Assembly (NCBI GenBank): GCA_903896545.1
Contig: CAITYF010000162.1
Location: 1-39,171 of the forward strand
Direction of reading: 5' to 3'
Length of the DNA: 39,171 bases
Source: an uncultured Myxococcales bacterium
GTDB taxonomy: Bacteria; Myxococcota_A; UBA9042
Part shown: positions 17,601 to 25,064 of the stretch, piece by piece
Layout: the number at the start of each line of letters is the position of its first letter
How positions within the stretch are numbered: position 1 is the first letter of the stretch
Notes under the pieces: generated by a model
Seen by the model: the letters and a program-made list of their open reading frames with translations, nothing else
Database searches by the model: none
What the model was told of the DNA's origin: nothing
Program-made: the position numbers and the translations under genes

Positions 17601-18194
17601 CACGCAAGGCGTTTCTGTCTGTTCGCCCAGCGCAATCAACTGCGGCACGACCGCTTCGTGTTCCGCCAAGCCGCCTAGCTGGCATTCCAGAAAGAAATCG
17701 CCGGGCGCGAACATCGACTTGTAGCGCGTCAGCAGACGCTTGGCCTCGGTCGGCTCGTTCCGCAAGAAAGCGTTGGTGATCTCGCCGGACAGGTCACCTG
17801 ACAGACCGATCAAACCTTCTGAGTGATCCGCCAGCAGGTCGTGGCTGATACGCGGCGGCGCGCCCATCGGCGACTTCAGGTGCGCCATCGACACGAGAAA
17901 CAGCAGGTTCTCCCAGCCAACTTTGTTGGTGGCCAAAAGCGTGATGTGGTGCACGCGCTTGACGTGCTCGCCCACCGGACGCGCGTTGATGCCGATGCAG
18001 CAGCCGTAGATGCCCTTGATGCCGTGCTTCGCGCACGCGTCCGCGAACTCCAGCGCTCCGTGCAAGTTGTCGTGGTCGGTCAAGGCGATGGCGGGCATGC
18101 CTTCGGCCTTGGCGAACGCCACCATGTCGCCGATGCGGAGCGCGCCGTCGGCGATGGAGAACTGCGTGTGGGTGTGGAGGTGAACGAAGGGCAT
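14685..18194 (-). CDS. dnaE: DNA polymerase III subunit alpha
   Basis: This is the replicative DNA polymerase (1169 residues, normal for DnaE1). Residues 1-200 form the PHP domain, starting [13 protein letters not shown]; '[10 protein letters not shown]' follows. The catalytic palm is clear: '[13 protein letters not shown]' at about 357-369 and '[13 protein letters not shown]', in which Asp400 and Asp402 correspond to E. coli Asp401/Asp403. The third Asp lies in '[11 protein letters not shown]'. 'QEQVMQVAQ' and '[24 protein letters not shown]' (fingers) are also present, and the C-terminal part carries the HhH and OB-fold segments ('[28 protein letters not shown]'). The open frame continues upstream to 18407 but overlaps the neighbouring gene; I chose the ATG at 18194 because the PHP motif starts there. 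No strong ribosome site is seen. Confidence 0.97.
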   Translation of the reverse strand: [1169 protein letters not shown]

Positions 18195-18325
18195 GGCGCG
18201 CCGAGGGTGCCAGAAGATGGTTCGGCTGGCGAGGGGTGGGCGACGATGCGGCGCGTGCCGGTGGGCTGGTTGAAGAACGGGAGGTGCTGCAAGCGTCAGA
18301 ACTGGGGGCCCGCAACGCCCGTGAT

Positions 18326-20053
18326 TCAGGCCTTCGCCACGGTCACGACCGGCGTGCCCGGATTCATCGCATAAGTACCATTGAGTACAAGAACTTGTTC
18401 CTTCCACACGCGCTGGAAGCGCGCCGCGTCAGGTACCGGCTTGCGGAGCATCCGCAGACACAACAGGCGCTGCACCGCCGTACTGCTGGTCTTGGAGTAA
18501 AGTTGCAGCGCGAACTTGGAGAAGTCGCGGATCATGAAGTCGAAGATCTGGTCGACCATGTCGTCGCTTTGCTTGTAGATCTCCGCGTTCTCCAGAATCA
18601 GCTGACCATACGCGACCAGCGTGAACAGCTCGCCGAGGATCAGCAGGAAATCGAAATCTTCCGTCTGCGCCTTGTTGGGCTTGGCCAACACGAGCAGCCG
18701 CTTGAGCACCTGGATCTGTTTGCGGAAGACGCGCACGTTGGGCGTGTTGCGGCTCGCGTAGGCGATCTCATAGTCGTGGAACTGAATTCGCGACAACCCC
18801 TTGGTCGGACCTTGGGCGAACAGGAAATCGTCGTTGGCGTCATCGCCCCGCTTGGGCACCGTCGGGAGCTTGGCCGACTTGAAGAAGTAGTTCGCCATGA
18901 ACTTGATGATGAGCGCCATGTTGACGTGCACCGTGCCTTCCAGCTTGGGCAAAGCGCGGATGTCGCGCGCCACGGTCTCGAAGATCATGTCTTTTTCAAA
19001 ACCCTTGGCCGCCAGCACGTCCCACAGCAGGTTCACGACCTCCTCGCCCTGCGTCGTGACTTTCATCTTGACCATCGGGTTGTAGAGCAAGTACCGCCGA
19101 TCATCGGGGCCCGCCGCGCGCATGTAGTCCGCGGCGCGCAAGGCAAACAGCTTCATCGCGATCAGGCGCGCGTAGGCGTCCGTCATCATCTGCTGGATGT
19201 GGGCAAAATCCGTGACGTAGTGGTCAAAAAGCCGGCGATTGGCCGCGTGCGTGATGGTCTCATACAGGGCGTGCGTGCACATGCCGATCGACGCCCAGCC
19301 GAGGTTGAACTTGCCGACGTTGATCGTGTTCAGCGACGAGTCCCACGCCGCCGTGCCGCGCGAGAGGATGTCGGCATCGGTAATCGGATAGTCGTGCAGC
19401 GCGTACTCGGCCACGTAGTTCTGAGAATTGACGGTGTTCTTGACGAGCTCGTAGCAGGAATGCGTCGATTCCACGGCGAAGAAGACGTAGTCCTTGGTGC
19501 CCGCGATCTTGCCAAACGTGGAGACGAGTGCCGCCTTGTTGCCATTGCCAATGTAGTACTTCCGGCCGCGCGCCAGAAACGTTCCGTCCGCCTGAGGAAA
19601 CAGCGTCATCTCACTGCTGTAGAGGTCCGCGCCGTGTTCTTTCTCGGACAAGCCGAACGCAAAAATGCCACCGTCTTTGAGCAACTGCGCGGTCTTTTGC
19701 TTCATCGCCTCGTTGCTACCCATCCACAGCGGCCCAAGTCCGAGGATGGAGACCTGCCACGTGTACCAGTAGTTGAGGCCATAGAAGCCCAAAATTTCGC
19801 TGAATTCGCAGTTCCGCCAGGTGTCCCATCGCGCGCCGGGAACCGAGCCGTAGGCCTTGGGCGTGAGGAGCGTGGCGAAGATGTTTTCACGCGCGACAAA
19901 GGCAAGGAAGTCGGCGTACCAGGTGCGCTCGTGATCGTCGTGCTTGAGCTGCGCTTTGCCGCGTTCCTCGAAGAACGCAATGGTTTTCAGCATGATGTCG
20001 CGTGAAACGGCATCGGGATACGGCCGATCGTGACGATTGGGGTGCAGCAACAT
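18326..20053 (-). CDS. Acyl-CoA dehydrogenase family protein (575 aa)
   Basis: A flavoprotein of the acyl-CoA dehydrogenase fold. The N-terminal helical domain covers about residues 20-135. The middle sheet domain has 'IFAFGLSEKEHGADLYSSEMTL' (the family's FG-TEP-GSD region) and 'ARGRKYYIGNGNKAALVSTFGKI'. A long helical C-terminal part follows. At 575 residues it is longer than classical 380-residue enzymes, so it belongs to the large ACAD groups. I could not place the catalytic Glu, so dehydrogenation of an acyl-CoA is inference. GGAGG sits five bases before the ATG at 20053. It is 258 bases downstream of the nitrogenase-like operon on the same strand; the gap has no clear promoter, so cotranscription is possible but not shown. 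Confidence 0.85.
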   Translation of the reverse strand: MLLHPNRHDRPYPDAVSRDIMLKTIAFFEERGKAQLKHDDHERTWYADFLAFVARENIFATLLTPKAYGSVPGARWDTWRNCEFSEILGFYGLNYWYTWQVSILGLGPLWMGSNEAMKQKTAQLLKDGGIFAFGLSEKEHGADLYSSEMTLFPQADGTFLARGRKYYIGNGNKAALVSTFGKIAGTKDYVFFAVESTHSCYELVKNTVNSQNYVAEYALHDYPITDADILSRGTAAWDSSLNTINVGKFNLGWASIGMCTHALYETITHAANRRLFDHYVTDFAHIQQMMTDAYARLIAMKLFALRAADYMRAAGPDDRRYLLYNPMVKMKVTTQGEEVVNLLWDVLAAKGFEKDMIFETVARDIRALPKLEGTVHVNMALIIKFMANYFFKSAKLPTVPKRGDDANDDFLFAQGPTKGLSRIQFHDYEIAYASRNTPNVRVFRKQIQVLKRLLVLAKPNKAQTEDFDFLLILGELFTLVAYGQLILENAEIYKQSDDMVDQIFDFMIRDFSKFALQLYSKTSSTAVQRLLCLRMLRKPVPDAARFQRVWKEQVLVLNGTYAMNPGTPVVTVAKA

Positions 20054-20311
20054 GGGGACCTCCGCGGGTCGCAGACGGGCGAGCCGCAGTCTCGATTATG
20101 CCGCGGCACGTGGCGGAGTTGTCATGGCAGCGTCAGGACTCGACAGCGCGACCTGCCGACTTCTCTTGCGCTCCATAGACGCTGACCGAATTCCAACGCC
20201 CCAGCCGCCGACACCGCGGCGTGCCACCGGAGGTGCACGCTTCGCGGTCCCAGGCCGAAATGCGACAGCTCTCACCTCGATCAGTTTGGCATTCGAATGG
20301 GGTCAGGATGT

Positions 20312-21670
20312 CTAAGCGTCCCCGGAGCGGAGCATCTGCGTCTCATACTGCGTCGTGTCGCTCAAGAGCGCATTGGCCATGCGATCGACGAAGTGCAGCC
20401 AGCCGCGGAAGCCGAGGAAGGGCGTGTCCGTCAGCGCATGGTGGAAGTAGCTCGGAAAGCCGAAGTCCATTCGCACCCGACCTGCGGGAATGCGTAGCCT
20501 CATCGCAGAGTTGCAAATCATCAGGTCGAGGCCGAGCGCGTTCAGTCTCTCCGTTTCCCGCTGCCCAGCGGCCAACTTCGGCTCAAACAGGACCGGCGGT
20601 GGCTGCTCGCCGTCCGCGTTCAGGTCTTCCTCCAGGTGCTTGGCCAGCGACGACGAGCTCAAGTGCACCACCTGCAGGCCCAATTCGCCCGCGATCTGGA
20701 CGAAACCGCCAAGGTAGTCCGGCGGCCCTGAAAAGCCGACTGTCTTGCCGATGAACACGTGTGGAATCAGCCACTCGACGCGTGGAATCACGGCGTACAG
20801 CTCGCGGTCGACCAGTTCGCGCGCCTGCGTTTCCGTGCCCGTAGCGCGCGCCAGTCGGTCAATGAAGCGGCGGGTTCGCGTCAAACCAAAAGGCGCCTCT
20901 ACGTCGATGACCTGCGCGCCGCTGCGTTTGCCGATGATCTTCGCCGCCTTGCGGCCCTCCGGGAACGCCAGAATCGTGCCCGCGTAGCGAATTTCTGCAA
21001 GCTTCTCGTACCCTTGACCGCTGAGCCAGACCGTGACGAGTTCAAGACCCAGCCCGGCGACGAGCCGCTCCAGCTCTTTGACGTTGCCGACCTGATCGCC
21101 CTCGTTCCGGTCAAAAATCAGCCCGACGATCGCGACTTTGCGCCGATCCGGTTCACCGTCTGCGATCTCAATGTTGGACGCCAGCGCCACGAGCATGTCC
21201 GAGTAACCGTCCAGCCAATCCCCTTGCAACGACCGCCCCGGACAGTCGATCAGCCGCGCTTTGGTCTGCGCCTGCGTATCGCGCAACAGCGAGTCGTACA
21301 TGGTGCCGATGATCGTCACCATCGGCAGCGAGGAAACGAAAATAATCTTGGAATCCGGAAGCTTGTCGATTTCCAGAACGAGATTCTGCACTGCCTCGCC
21401 ACGGCTCATCGCGACGGTGCCAGGATGGATCGTCGTCGCCGCGATGCGGTGGTGGCCAAGAACGTCCAGCAAGGTCGAGCGGATATCGTGCTTGCCGTGG
21501 ATGTACTCGGCTTTGAAAAACAGGCAGTTCGGGCCATCGATGATGCCGTACGCATCCGGAATCGCGTTGATCGCGAGGTAGACACCGATGAGGAACGGAT
21601 AGCGCTCCGGCTGACTGAAATCGGGCAGTTCGTCCACGATTTCTGCGTTCTTGGCGGCCTGCACGGTCAT
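20312..21670 (-). CDS. Nitrogenase-like component 1, small subunit (BchB/BchZ/NifK type)
   Basis: This 452-residue protein has the oxidoreductase/nitrogenase component 1 fold. Evidence: 'DAYGIIDGPNC' at 40-49 aligns with the first cluster loop of NifK and BchZ; 'KIIFVSSLPMVTIIG' at 108-122 is the second-ligand loop; 'PFGLTRTRR' at 260-268 and 'DLMICNSAMRL..VRMDFGFPSYFHH' near 382-411 are NifK-like. Only one of the three usual cluster cysteines is kept (Cys49); the positions of the other two hold non-Cys residues. Cys49 aligns with Asp36 of BchB and Cys35 of BchZ, so the subunit probably gives a single ligand to a shared 4Fe-4S cluster. AAGGA sits six bases before the ATG, 26 bases after the previous stop. 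Substrate unknown; it lacks the C-terminal domain of BchB. Confidence 0.88.
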   Translation of the reverse strand: MTVQAAKNAEIVDELPDFSQPERYPFLIGVYLAINAIPDAYGIIDGPNCLFFKAEYIHGKHDIRSTLLDVLGHHRIAATTIHPGTVAMSRGEAVQNLVLEIDKLPDSKIIFVSSLPMVTIIGTMYDSLLRDTQAQTKARLIDCPGRSLQGDWLDGYSDMLVALASNIEIADGEPDRRKVAIVGLIFDRNEGDQVGNVKELERLVAGLGLELVTVWLSGQGYEKLAEIRYAGTILAFPEGRKAAKIIGKRSGAQVIDVEAPFGLTRTRRFIDRLARATGTETQARELVDRELYAVIPRVEWLIPHVFIGKTVGFSGPPDYLGGFVQIAGELGLQVVHLSSSSLAKHLEEDLNADGEQPPPVLFEPKLAAGQRETERLNALGLDLMICNSAMRLRIPAGRVRMDFGFPSYFHHALTDTPFLGFRGWLHFVDRMANALLSDTTQYETQMLRSGDA

Positions 21671-21696
21671 GCGCGTTCCTTCGTGGTGCTGGGAAG

Positions 21697-23802
21697 TCAG
21701 CTTGCGGGCTGGGCGACGGTTGGGAACGCCCTGCCGAGAAATCCAGCATAGCGGCGATAGAACGGCATTTTGCAGACGGCGAGGATGCGTTCCAAGGAGG
21801 CAAGGGCACCGTCAACGCCGACTTGAGCGACGGCGATCGAGAACTGCGCCTTGCCGGATCGCGTGAGGCGACGGTCAAAGTACGTCTCGGAGTAGAAAGC
21901 CTGAGCCCGCGAGTTGCGCAGTTCCTGATTCAACCCCGTCGGATCGGAGAACGGCGTCGCCTGGTAACCCAGAGACTGCAGCGTCGCCAAGGTGGGATCG
22001 ACGCCTGTGCGCTCCGGCGGCACGTAGACAAGGAAATCCGCCGTGAAGCCCATTTCCTGAATCAGCGCCAGCATCGGAATTCCGGTGGATCGTTGCGGCT
22101 CCAGCAGAATCTTGAGGCTTGTCGCATCGACCACGAAGCCAAGCACGAAGCCCACCGCTTCTTGTTGCATCGCCAGATACCGACGCTCTGCCTCGCCAAA
22201 ATGCGCGTGCCACAGGGTGTCGAAGCCCTCCAGCTTGCCCATCGCTTCGGCAATTTGGTAGAGGCAGCGGCGCGTGCGTGCGAGGCCAAACGGCTCCGTC
22301 GGTCGCAGGACTGGCACGTCAATCTCGCCAAAGATCTCTTCAAACGACTGGTCGTAGAGCTTGGCTTCCGACAACACCGACAAGTCGGCGGCGCGGTAGC
22401 GCTTCAGAATCTTCAGGTCGATCTCCGGCAGCAGCCGACAGTTGATCGTGATGCCCAACGCCTCGAGAAAACGCAGCAGCGGCGCCATCTCATCGTCGCG
22501 CGGAAAGCCGAGCAGGTTGATGCTCCCCGGACGCTTCACCGGATGCTTGAACTCCAGATCGCCGCGAACCGCCCGGTAGGTGCTGCGCATCGGCGACGAG
22601 TGAAGGTCCTCCTTGTCGTTCACGTACACGACCGGCAAGTTGGTCGCCTTCCGGAACTTCTCGACGGACGCCTCCATGTCGTCGCCGATCACGACGGGTA
22701 CGCACGTCGCTTTCACCACAATCAACTCCGGCCTGACCGGTTCGTTCAGCAGCGATTCCAGGGCGCGATCCAGCTTACTCGCACCGCCCTTGATCACGTC
22801 CAAATCGTGAAGATCCGTCGTGAGGTGGCGCGAACCGACATCGACTTGCGGCGTCTTGGGTGCGGTCTTGTCTTCGGCATCGTCTTTGCCCACATAGTGG
22901 TCGTAGGCGCGCGGGTAGTTGAAGAACGACATCGTGCCGTCGCCAATGGACGGCGTGGAAAAATGGCACTCCAGGTCCTCGTGGCTCACGAGGGCTACCG
23001 AGCCGGAGATGTTGTTCCGACAGAAATTGCGGCGTTGCGCGTCGTCAGCAAAGAACGAGCGCCAGGAATCCGAGTCGCCCCAGCCTTCAATCAGCGACGC
23101 CATCTTCAGGTTGGCCTCTGGCTTGGGCTTGCCTGACTCCGCGTCGGGATTTGCCTTTCTTGGCGTCGCCGGCTGCCCGTGCTCACCGACAAGCTCGACG
23201 CGTGCATCGGCGTCGGTCTCAAGCAAGTGCTGCAGCGTCTTCAACGGCACTTTGGCGAGGCGCTTGCCGACGTAGGCCAGCATCATGCCGACGATCTTCT
23301 CCTGCGTACTGCCGCGCACGCCGATGTCAAAATCAGCGCCAGAGAGCGGCGGATTCGGGATGTGTCCCTTGGGCCAGAACCACAGCACGCGCCGCGGTAC
23401 GCCGCCACCTTCGACGTCCAACGCGATGTGCCCGTCGGCGTGCAGCTTGGCCGCCAACACGCCGCAGTTGTTGGCCGCGATGCCAGGAAAGCCGAGAATC
23501 GCGTCGAATTTCGCCAAACAAGCGGCGCTGCCCACGCGAACGGACTCGACGGGCTTCTCCGGCAGCTCTTCGCCTGTGCGGGAATTGTCCGTGGCATCCG
23601 CTGCGCGGGTAGTCGTTTGGTCAATTTGGGCGGAAAAGCTCGGACCCACTTCAGCCACTGCGGCGGTCGCCGCCGCGGCCGCTTGGCTTACGCCCGTTCC
23701 ATTCCCGGTCTCGTGCAGTTCGGCCAGCTTGTCCTGCAGCACCGCGATGCTCGGCGCTGGCTCGGTCGCGACCTGATCGAGCTCCGGAAACAGGCGACTC
23801 AT
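21697..23802 (-). CDS. Nitrogenase-like component 1, large subunit with N-terminal extension (BchN/BchY/NifD type)
   Basis: A 701-residue partner of the 452-residue subunit. The component 1 fold spans about residues 255-700. Probable cluster ligands are Cys261, Cys279 ('LVSHEDLECHF') and Cys367 ('VVKATCVPVVIGDDMEA', which matches the NifD/NifK 'TTC--EVIGDD' loop). 'INLLGFPRDDE' (428-438) and 'PFGLARTRR' (504-512) follow. In front lies an extension of about 240 residues: an Ala/Thr-rich stretch (1-85) and a compact segment (86-195) with Cys95 and Cys113 and the sequence 'ILGFPGIAANNCGVLAAKL', which I cannot assign. There is also an insertion (about 302-325) before the third Cys. No Cys275/His442 equivalents for a nitrogenase cofactor are apparent. 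The ATG overlaps the Fe-protein stop (ATGA), so translation is coupled. Confidence 0.87.
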   Translation of the reverse strand: MSRLFPELDQVATEPAPSIAVLQDKLAELHETGNGTGVSQAAAAATAAVAEVGPSFSAQIDQTTTRAADATDNSRTGEELPEKPVESVRVGSAACLAKFDAILGFPGIAANNCGVLAAKLHADGHIALDVEGGGVPRRVLWFWPKGHIPNPPLSGADFDIGVRGSTQEKIVGMMLAYVGKRLAKVPLKTLQHLLETDADARVELVGEHGQPATPRKANPDAESGKPKPEANLKMASLIEGWGDSDSWRSFFADDAQRRNFCRNNISGSVALVSHEDLECHFSTPSIGDGTMSFFNYPRAYDHYVGKDDAEDKTAPKTPQVDVGSRHLTTDLHDLDVIKGGASKLDRALESLLNEPVRPELIVVKATCVPVVIGDDMEASVEKFRKATNLPVVYVNDKEDLHSSPMRSTYRAVRGDLEFKHPVKRPGSINLLGFPRDDEMAPLLRFLEALGITINCRLLPEIDLKILKRYRAADLSVLSEAKLYDQSFEEIFGEIDVPVLRPTEPFGLARTRRCLYQIAEAMGKLEGFDTLWHAHFGEAERRYLAMQQEAVGFVLGFVVDATSLKILLEPQRSTGIPMLALIQEMGFTADFLVYVPPERTGVDPTLATLQSLGYQATPFSDPTGLNQELRNSRAQAFYSETYFDRRLTRSGKAQFSIAVAQVGVDGALASLERILAVCKMPFYRRYAGFLGRAFPTVAQPAS

Positions 23803-24887
23803 AGCGCCAACTCCGCTTCCGTCAGCGACGCAGCGACGCGTGGATACGCCGCGCGCAGCCGCCTCACAGCCTCATCGGCCCGCACTTTGCCGAGGCGCAC
23901 AGCAATGCGGCCGGCGCGCAATTCCTCTTGGTATTCATTGGCATGTGCCGCGTCGTGTTCCTTGACGCGCGCAACCAAGCCAGACCCGTTCGTCATCCGC
24001 ATCATCTGCAGCCGCTTTGCTTCGGCCTCCGCGTGCGGATCCTCGCCGATTCCACCCGGCGGATCTGCGAATTTGTGGCGCGTGTACTCGTAGAACTGGT
24101 AATCCGTCAGCGGCGTTGGCATCGGGCAGTCCTTCGGATCGATGTCCAGAATCTTCTGCGCCAGCGCGCGGTACGTCTGCGTGATAGCGGCCGCGGGCGC
24201 GTGCTCGACGACCGTGATGCGCTTGTACTCCGCCTCGCGGATCAGCGGGTCGCGCGGCACGACGCCGATGATCTTCGTGTTCAGGAGCTTGGCGAACCGG
24301 TAAGCCGGCTCGCGATCTTCACTGTTGTCGCGCAAATTCAGGATGATGCCCGCGAGCACGACGCCGTTCGACGCGTAGTTGACCACCGCTTTGGCGATGT
24401 TGTTCGCAGCGTACAGCGCCATGACTTCTTCAGACGCGACAATGACGACTTTCTCGCCGAAGTCCTTCTTGAGTGGCGCTGCAAAGCCACCGCAGACGAC
24501 GTCGCCCAGGATGTCAAAAACGCAGGTGTCGTAGCGACCAGAGTCCAACAGCCTGGCGGCATTGAAGATTTCGAGCATGCGCGAGATGCCGCGCCCGCCA
24601 CAGCCGACGCCCGCCGACGGTCCGCCCGCTTCGACACAGTCGATGCCGAGGCGCGACCGCTCGACGATTTCGTCCGAGGTGACGGAATCGAGGTTGATGG
24701 GTTTGTCGACGACTGCTTCGATCATGCGGCCGTCGAGCAGCGACACGGTCGAGTCGTGCTTCGGGTCGCAGCCGACGTGCAGCACGCGCCGCCCAAAGCC
24801 GGCATACGCCGCGCTGATGTTGGTAGACGCGGTGGACTTGCCAATTCCGCCTTTCCCAAAGAAAACGATTCGCTCCATGATGTCCAT
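23799..24887 (-). CDS. NifH/BchL-type Fe protein of a nitrogenase-like reductase
   Basis: An ATP-dependent, 4Fe-4S reductase of 362 residues that would form a homodimer and pass electrons to the component 1 complex. The P-loop GKGGIGKST is at 11-19 and 'VGCDPKHDST' at 38-47. The cluster cysteines are Cys96 ('GVGCGGRG') and Cys132 ('DILGDVVCGGFAAPL'). The body (1-265) resembles NifH at least as much as BchL or BchX, with 'LYAANNIAKAVVNYAS'. After about residue 265 there is a C-terminal extension of some 95 residues, charged and helical, that ordinary NifH and BchL lack. I chose ATG 24887 because GGGGGA sits seven bases upstream; a GTG at 24902 is the alternative. It is the first gene of a three-gene operon with its own promoter (24913-24942). 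Assignment to nitrogenase proper is rejected for lack of nif partners. Confidence 0.9.
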   Translation of the reverse strand: MDIMERIVFFGKGGIGKSTASTNISAAYAGFGRRVLHVGCDPKHDSTVSLLDGRMIEAVVDKPINLDSVTSDEIVERSRLGIDCVEAGGPSAGVGCGGRGISRMLEIFNAARLLDSGRYDTCVFDILGDVVCGGFAAPLKKDFGEKVVIVASEEVMALYAANNIAKAVVNYASNGVVLAGIILNLRDNSEDREPAYRFAKLLNTKIIGVVPRDPLIREAEYKRITVVEHAPAAAITQTYRALAQKILDIDPKDCPMPTPLTDYQFYEYTRHKFADPPGGIGEDPHAEAEAKRLQMMRMTNGSGLVARVKEHDAAHANEYQEELRAGRIAVRLGKVRADEAVRRLRAAYPRVAASLTEAELAL

Positions 24888-24912
24888 GTGCACTTCCCCC
24901 ACGTGTCCTCGG

Positions 24913-24942
24913 AGCCTAGGCGTCGGCTCGCGGCAGTGTCAA
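24913..24942 (-). promoter_or_regulatory. Promoter of the nitrogenase-like operon
   Basis: On the minus strand TTGACA (24942-24937), an 18-base spacer, then TAGGCT (24918-24913). The -35 is perfect and the -10 is weak (T, A and final T match), which suggests help from an activator or modest expression. The leader would be about 20 bases. Confidence 0.5.
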
Positions 24943-25064
24943 CGAGAGTCTGCAAGTTAGCTGTGCAAAAGCGGAGTTAGGGTCGATTGAGGGGGCTTTC
25001 GCGCCCGGTAGGTGTCGCCTCGCTTCTGCTGCAGTCGGAACGCAGCGGCACGCCGACCCTCGCG

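Larger units (their letters stand above)
20312..24887 (-). other. Operon for an uncharacterised nitrogenase-like reductase
   Basis: Three genes in the order Fe protein, large component 1 subunit, small component 1 subunit. The first two overlap by four bases and the third starts 26 bases after the second stops. The order and content parallel bchL-bchN-bchB and bchX-bchY-bchZ systems, but the subunits diverge from both and no pigment, F430 or nif genes are adjacent. Confidence 0.85.

Noticed and set aside
18195..18407. N-terminal extension of dnaE by 71 codons
   Set aside because: The DnaE PHP domain starts at the Met encoded at 18194. The extension is not DnaE-like and overlaps the end of the acyl-CoA dehydrogenase gene.
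20312..24887. True nitrogenase (nifHDK) or nitrogen fixation operon
   Set aside because: The component 1 proteins lack the full P-cluster Cys set and any visible cofactor ligands, and there are no nifE, nifN or nifB genes.
20312..24887. Standard bchLNB or bchXYZ of a photosynthesis gene cluster
   Set aside because: No other bch, crt, puf or hem genes are in the window, the small subunit lacks the BchB C-terminal domain, and both component 1 proteins diverge. Phototrophic Myxococcota are reported, so this deserves a tree, but I do not assign it.
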